DNA of 7,993 nucleotides from Bacteroidales bacterium (GTDB taxonomy: Bacteria; Bacteroidota; Bacteroidia; Bacteroidales; UBA932): NCBI GenBank assembly GCA_017461285.1, contig JAFTYS010000108.1:1-7993 (forward strand), in the 5' to 3' direction. The notes under the pieces are model-generated. The model was not told the origin of the DNA. It saw nothing but the letters and a program-made list of their open reading frames with translations, and ran no database searches. The position numbers and the translations under genes were made by a program. Below, piece after piece: positions 6,406 through 7,993 of the stretch (positions are counted from its first letter, which is position 1; the number at the start of each line of letters is the position of its first letter).

Positions 6406-7874
6406 CACATACCATTTCCAACAAGAGACTGACCATAGAGAAGGTCAATGAAATCATAGTCAAAGGAGAGCATCTCGAGCTCAGCAAAGAGTCGGAGGCG
6501 GCTGTAGTCAAGTGCCGCAAGTTCCTCGACAGCAAGATGGGAGACATCGGAAGACCTGTCTACGGAGTGACGACCGGCTTCGGATCGCTATGCAACATAT
6601 CGATCCCTGCAGAAGACCTGTCTCAGCTCCAGCACAACCTCGTGATGTCGCATGCATGCGGCACAGGTGAGATCGTGCGTCCGGAAATCGTAAAGCTGAT
6701 GCTCCTGCTTAAGATCCAGTCGCTTTCATACGGATATTCAGGCGTCCAGCTGGAGACCATACAGCGTCTGATAGACATGTTCAACAACGACATCCTGCCT
6801 GTAGTTTACCAGCAGGGATCGCTCGGTGCCTCCGGCGACCTCGCTCCCCTCGCCCACCTCTGCCTGCCTCTCATCGGCATGGGAGAAGTTCTGTACAAGG
6901 GAGAAGTGCGTGAGTCGGCTTCGGTTTGGAAAGAGTTCGGCTGGGAGGCCATACGCCTTCAGTCGAAGGAAGGCCTGGCCCTCCTGAACGGAACACAGTT
7001 CATGAGCGCACACGCGGTATGGTCCCTCATCCAGGCCGAAAGGCTTTCAGACTGGGCCGACAAGATCGGCGCCATCTCGCTGGAAGCATACGACGGCCGC
7101 ATCGAGCCTTTCTATCCTCAGGTACATGAGGTACGTGCCCATAAGGGTCAGATAGAGACCGCAGCCCGCATCCGCGAACTTCTCGAAGGCAGCGAAATCA
7201 TAAAGCAGAAGAAGGTTCACGTACAGGATCCGTATTCCTTCCGCTGCATGCCGCAGGTTCATGGAGCATCGAAGGATACCATCCGATATGTCAAGTCTGT
7301 CATCGAAATTGAGATCAACAGCGCGACCGACAACCCTACAGTCTTCCCGGACGAGGACCTCATTATTTCTGCAGGAAACTTCCACGGACAGCCTATCGCA
7401 CTTCCTATGGACATGCTTACCCTCGCGCTTTCGGAGCTTTCGAACATTTCAGAGCGTCGAATCTACAAGCTGATTTCCGGCCAGAGGGGACTTCCTAACT
7501 TCCTCGTTGCAAAGCCGGGCCTTAACAGCGGCTTCATGATTCCGCAGTACACTGCAGCATCAATCGTAAGCCAGAGCAAGGGTCTCTGCATGCCTGCATC
7601 GGCCGATTCGATCCCGTCGTCACAGGGTCAGGAAGACCATGTCAGCATGGGAGCGAACGCTGCCACCAAGCTTGTACGCGTGGTTGAGAACACAGAGCGC
7701 GTACTGGCAATCGAGCTGTTCAACGCAGCACAGGCCCTGGAGTTCCGCCGTCCGCTCAGGTCGTCATGGGCCATCGAGAAGATCTTCGCAGGCTATCGCA
7801 AGGTAGTTCCGTTCATCGATGACGACCGCTACATGCACCCTCTCATCGAGAAGTCTGTGGAGTTCATCAGATAA
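6402..7874 (+). CDS. hutH: Histidine ammonia-lyase (histidase)
   Basis: Histidase removes ammonia from L-histidine to give trans-urocanate, the first step of the pathway; it is a cytoplasmic homotetramer. The 490-residue product is slightly shorter than the typical 500-510. The motif GSLGASGDLAPLAHL contains Ala143-Ser144-Gly145, which cyclise autocatalytically to the MIO cofactor (residues 142-144 in Pseudomonas putida). Other family marks are VYGVTTGFG (Tyr54, equivalent to the active-site Tyr53), NGTQ, QDPYSFRCMPQVHG, SATDNP and QGQEDHVSM. His84 in NLVMSHACG corresponds to His83 of the P. putida enzyme; this position distinguishes histidine from tyrosine and phenylalanine ammonia-lyases and favours histidase. 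Glu411 in QEDHV probably matches the histidine-contacting Glu414. The start ATG 6402 overlaps the hutU stop as ATGA, and the stop TAA shares a base with the hutI ATG (TAATG at 7872-7876). Both overlaps support the chosen ends and imply one operon. Confidence 0.96.
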   Translation: MTHTISNKRLTIEKVNEIIVKGEHLELSKESEAAVVKCRKFLDSKMGDIGRPVYGVTTGFGSLCNISIPAEDLSQLQHNLVMSHACGTGEIVRPEIVKLMLLLKIQSLSYGYSGVQLETIQRLIDMFNNDILPVVYQQGSLGASGDLAPLAHLCLPLIGMGEVLYKGEVRESASVWKEFGWEAIRLQSKEGLALLNGTQFMSAHAVWSLIQAERLSDWADKIGAISLEAYDGRIEPFYPQVHEVRAHKGQIETAARIRELLEGSEIIKQKKVHVQDPYSFRCMPQVHGASKDTIRYVKSVIEIEINSATDNPTVFPDEDLIISAGNFHGQPIALPMDMLTLALSELSNISERRIYKLISGQRGLPNFLVAKPGLNSGFMIPQYTAASIVSQSKGLCMPASADSIPSSQGQEDHVSMGANAATKLVRVVENTERVLAIELFNAAQALEFRRPLRSSWAIEKIFAGYRKVVPFIDDDRYMHPLIEKSVEFIR

Positions 7875-7993
7875 TGAAGACGATAATATACAACATCGGG
7901 ACGCTGGCGGGGATTCTGCCGTCTGACGTAAGACGGCTGGAAGGCCCGCAGATGAATCATGTGGAGTGCATAGAGGATGCATACCTTGTGATC
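7874..7993 (+). CDS. hutI: Imidazolonepropionase, 5' fragment (cut by window end)
   Basis: Forty codons are visible before the window ends: MKTIIYNIGTLAGILPSDVR, then a stretch ending in IEDAYLVI. Imidazolonepropionase is a zinc amidohydrolase that opens imidazolonepropionate to N-formimino-L-glutamate, linking HutU to FtcD. The NIGTLAG opening and the DAYLVI strand match the small beta-sandwich subdomain at the start of HutI-type amidohydrolases, where the family has a similar INIGxLAG phrase. The zinc-binding HxH motif lies beyond the window. ATG 7874 overlaps the hutH stop by one base, and a weak GGAG lies at 7859-7862. The call rests on this short N-terminus plus the operon position, where HutI is exactly the missing enzyme. 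Confidence 0.88.
   Translation, partial: MKTIIYNIGTLAGILPSDVRRLEGPQMNHVECIEDAYLVI

Noticed and set aside
7373..7400. Possible degeneration of hutH, as its length (490) is a little below the family average
   Set aside because: All catalytic motifs from Tyr54 to the QEDHV segment are present in one frame, and the C-terminus overlaps hutI neatly, so the gene looks intact.

Overview
The window looks like chromosomal DNA from a Bacteroidota bacterium, most likely of the order Bacteroidales. Three things support this. There are two perfect TAnnTTTG promoter elements, the -7 consensus of this phylum. Gene starts lack strong Shine-Dalgarno sites. The histidine-utilisation genes are of the bifunctional FtcD plus long-form urocanase type. 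Moderate-to-high GC in the coding regions would suit several Bacteroidales families; genus cannot be fixed from sequence alone. All genes are on the + strand.

Region by region: (1) 1-918 is the 3' part of pnp (polynucleotide phosphorylase), ending in an arginine/glycine-rich tail and followed by a strong intrinsic terminator. (2) 1008-2618 is a complete lipoprotein of the 5'-nucleotidase/UshA family. Its own promoter sits directly on the pnp terminator. (3) 2678-7993 is a histidine-degradation (hut) operon in the order ftcD, hutU, hutH, hutI. hutI runs off the window after 40 codons. Junctions are 1-nt or 4-nt stop/start overlaps, so the genes are probably co-transcribed and translationally coupled.

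How the hut genes work together: HutH deaminates histidine to urocanate, HutU hydrates it to imidazolonepropionate, and HutI opens the ring to N-formimino-glutamate. FtcD moves the formimino group to tetrahydrofolate, releasing glutamate, and its cyclodeaminase domain converts formimino-THF to methenyl-THF plus ammonia. The gene order is roughly the reverse of the reaction order. No HutG or HutF route is seen in the window.

I found no RNA genes, mobile elements, CRISPR arrays or integration sites, and no convincing sign of an undescribed system. It is an ordinary core/metabolic region with a few points worth checking: a very stable hairpin inside ftcD, a Cys replacement at the urocanase active-site segment, a terminator/promoter overlap, and the repeat-built PNPase tail.
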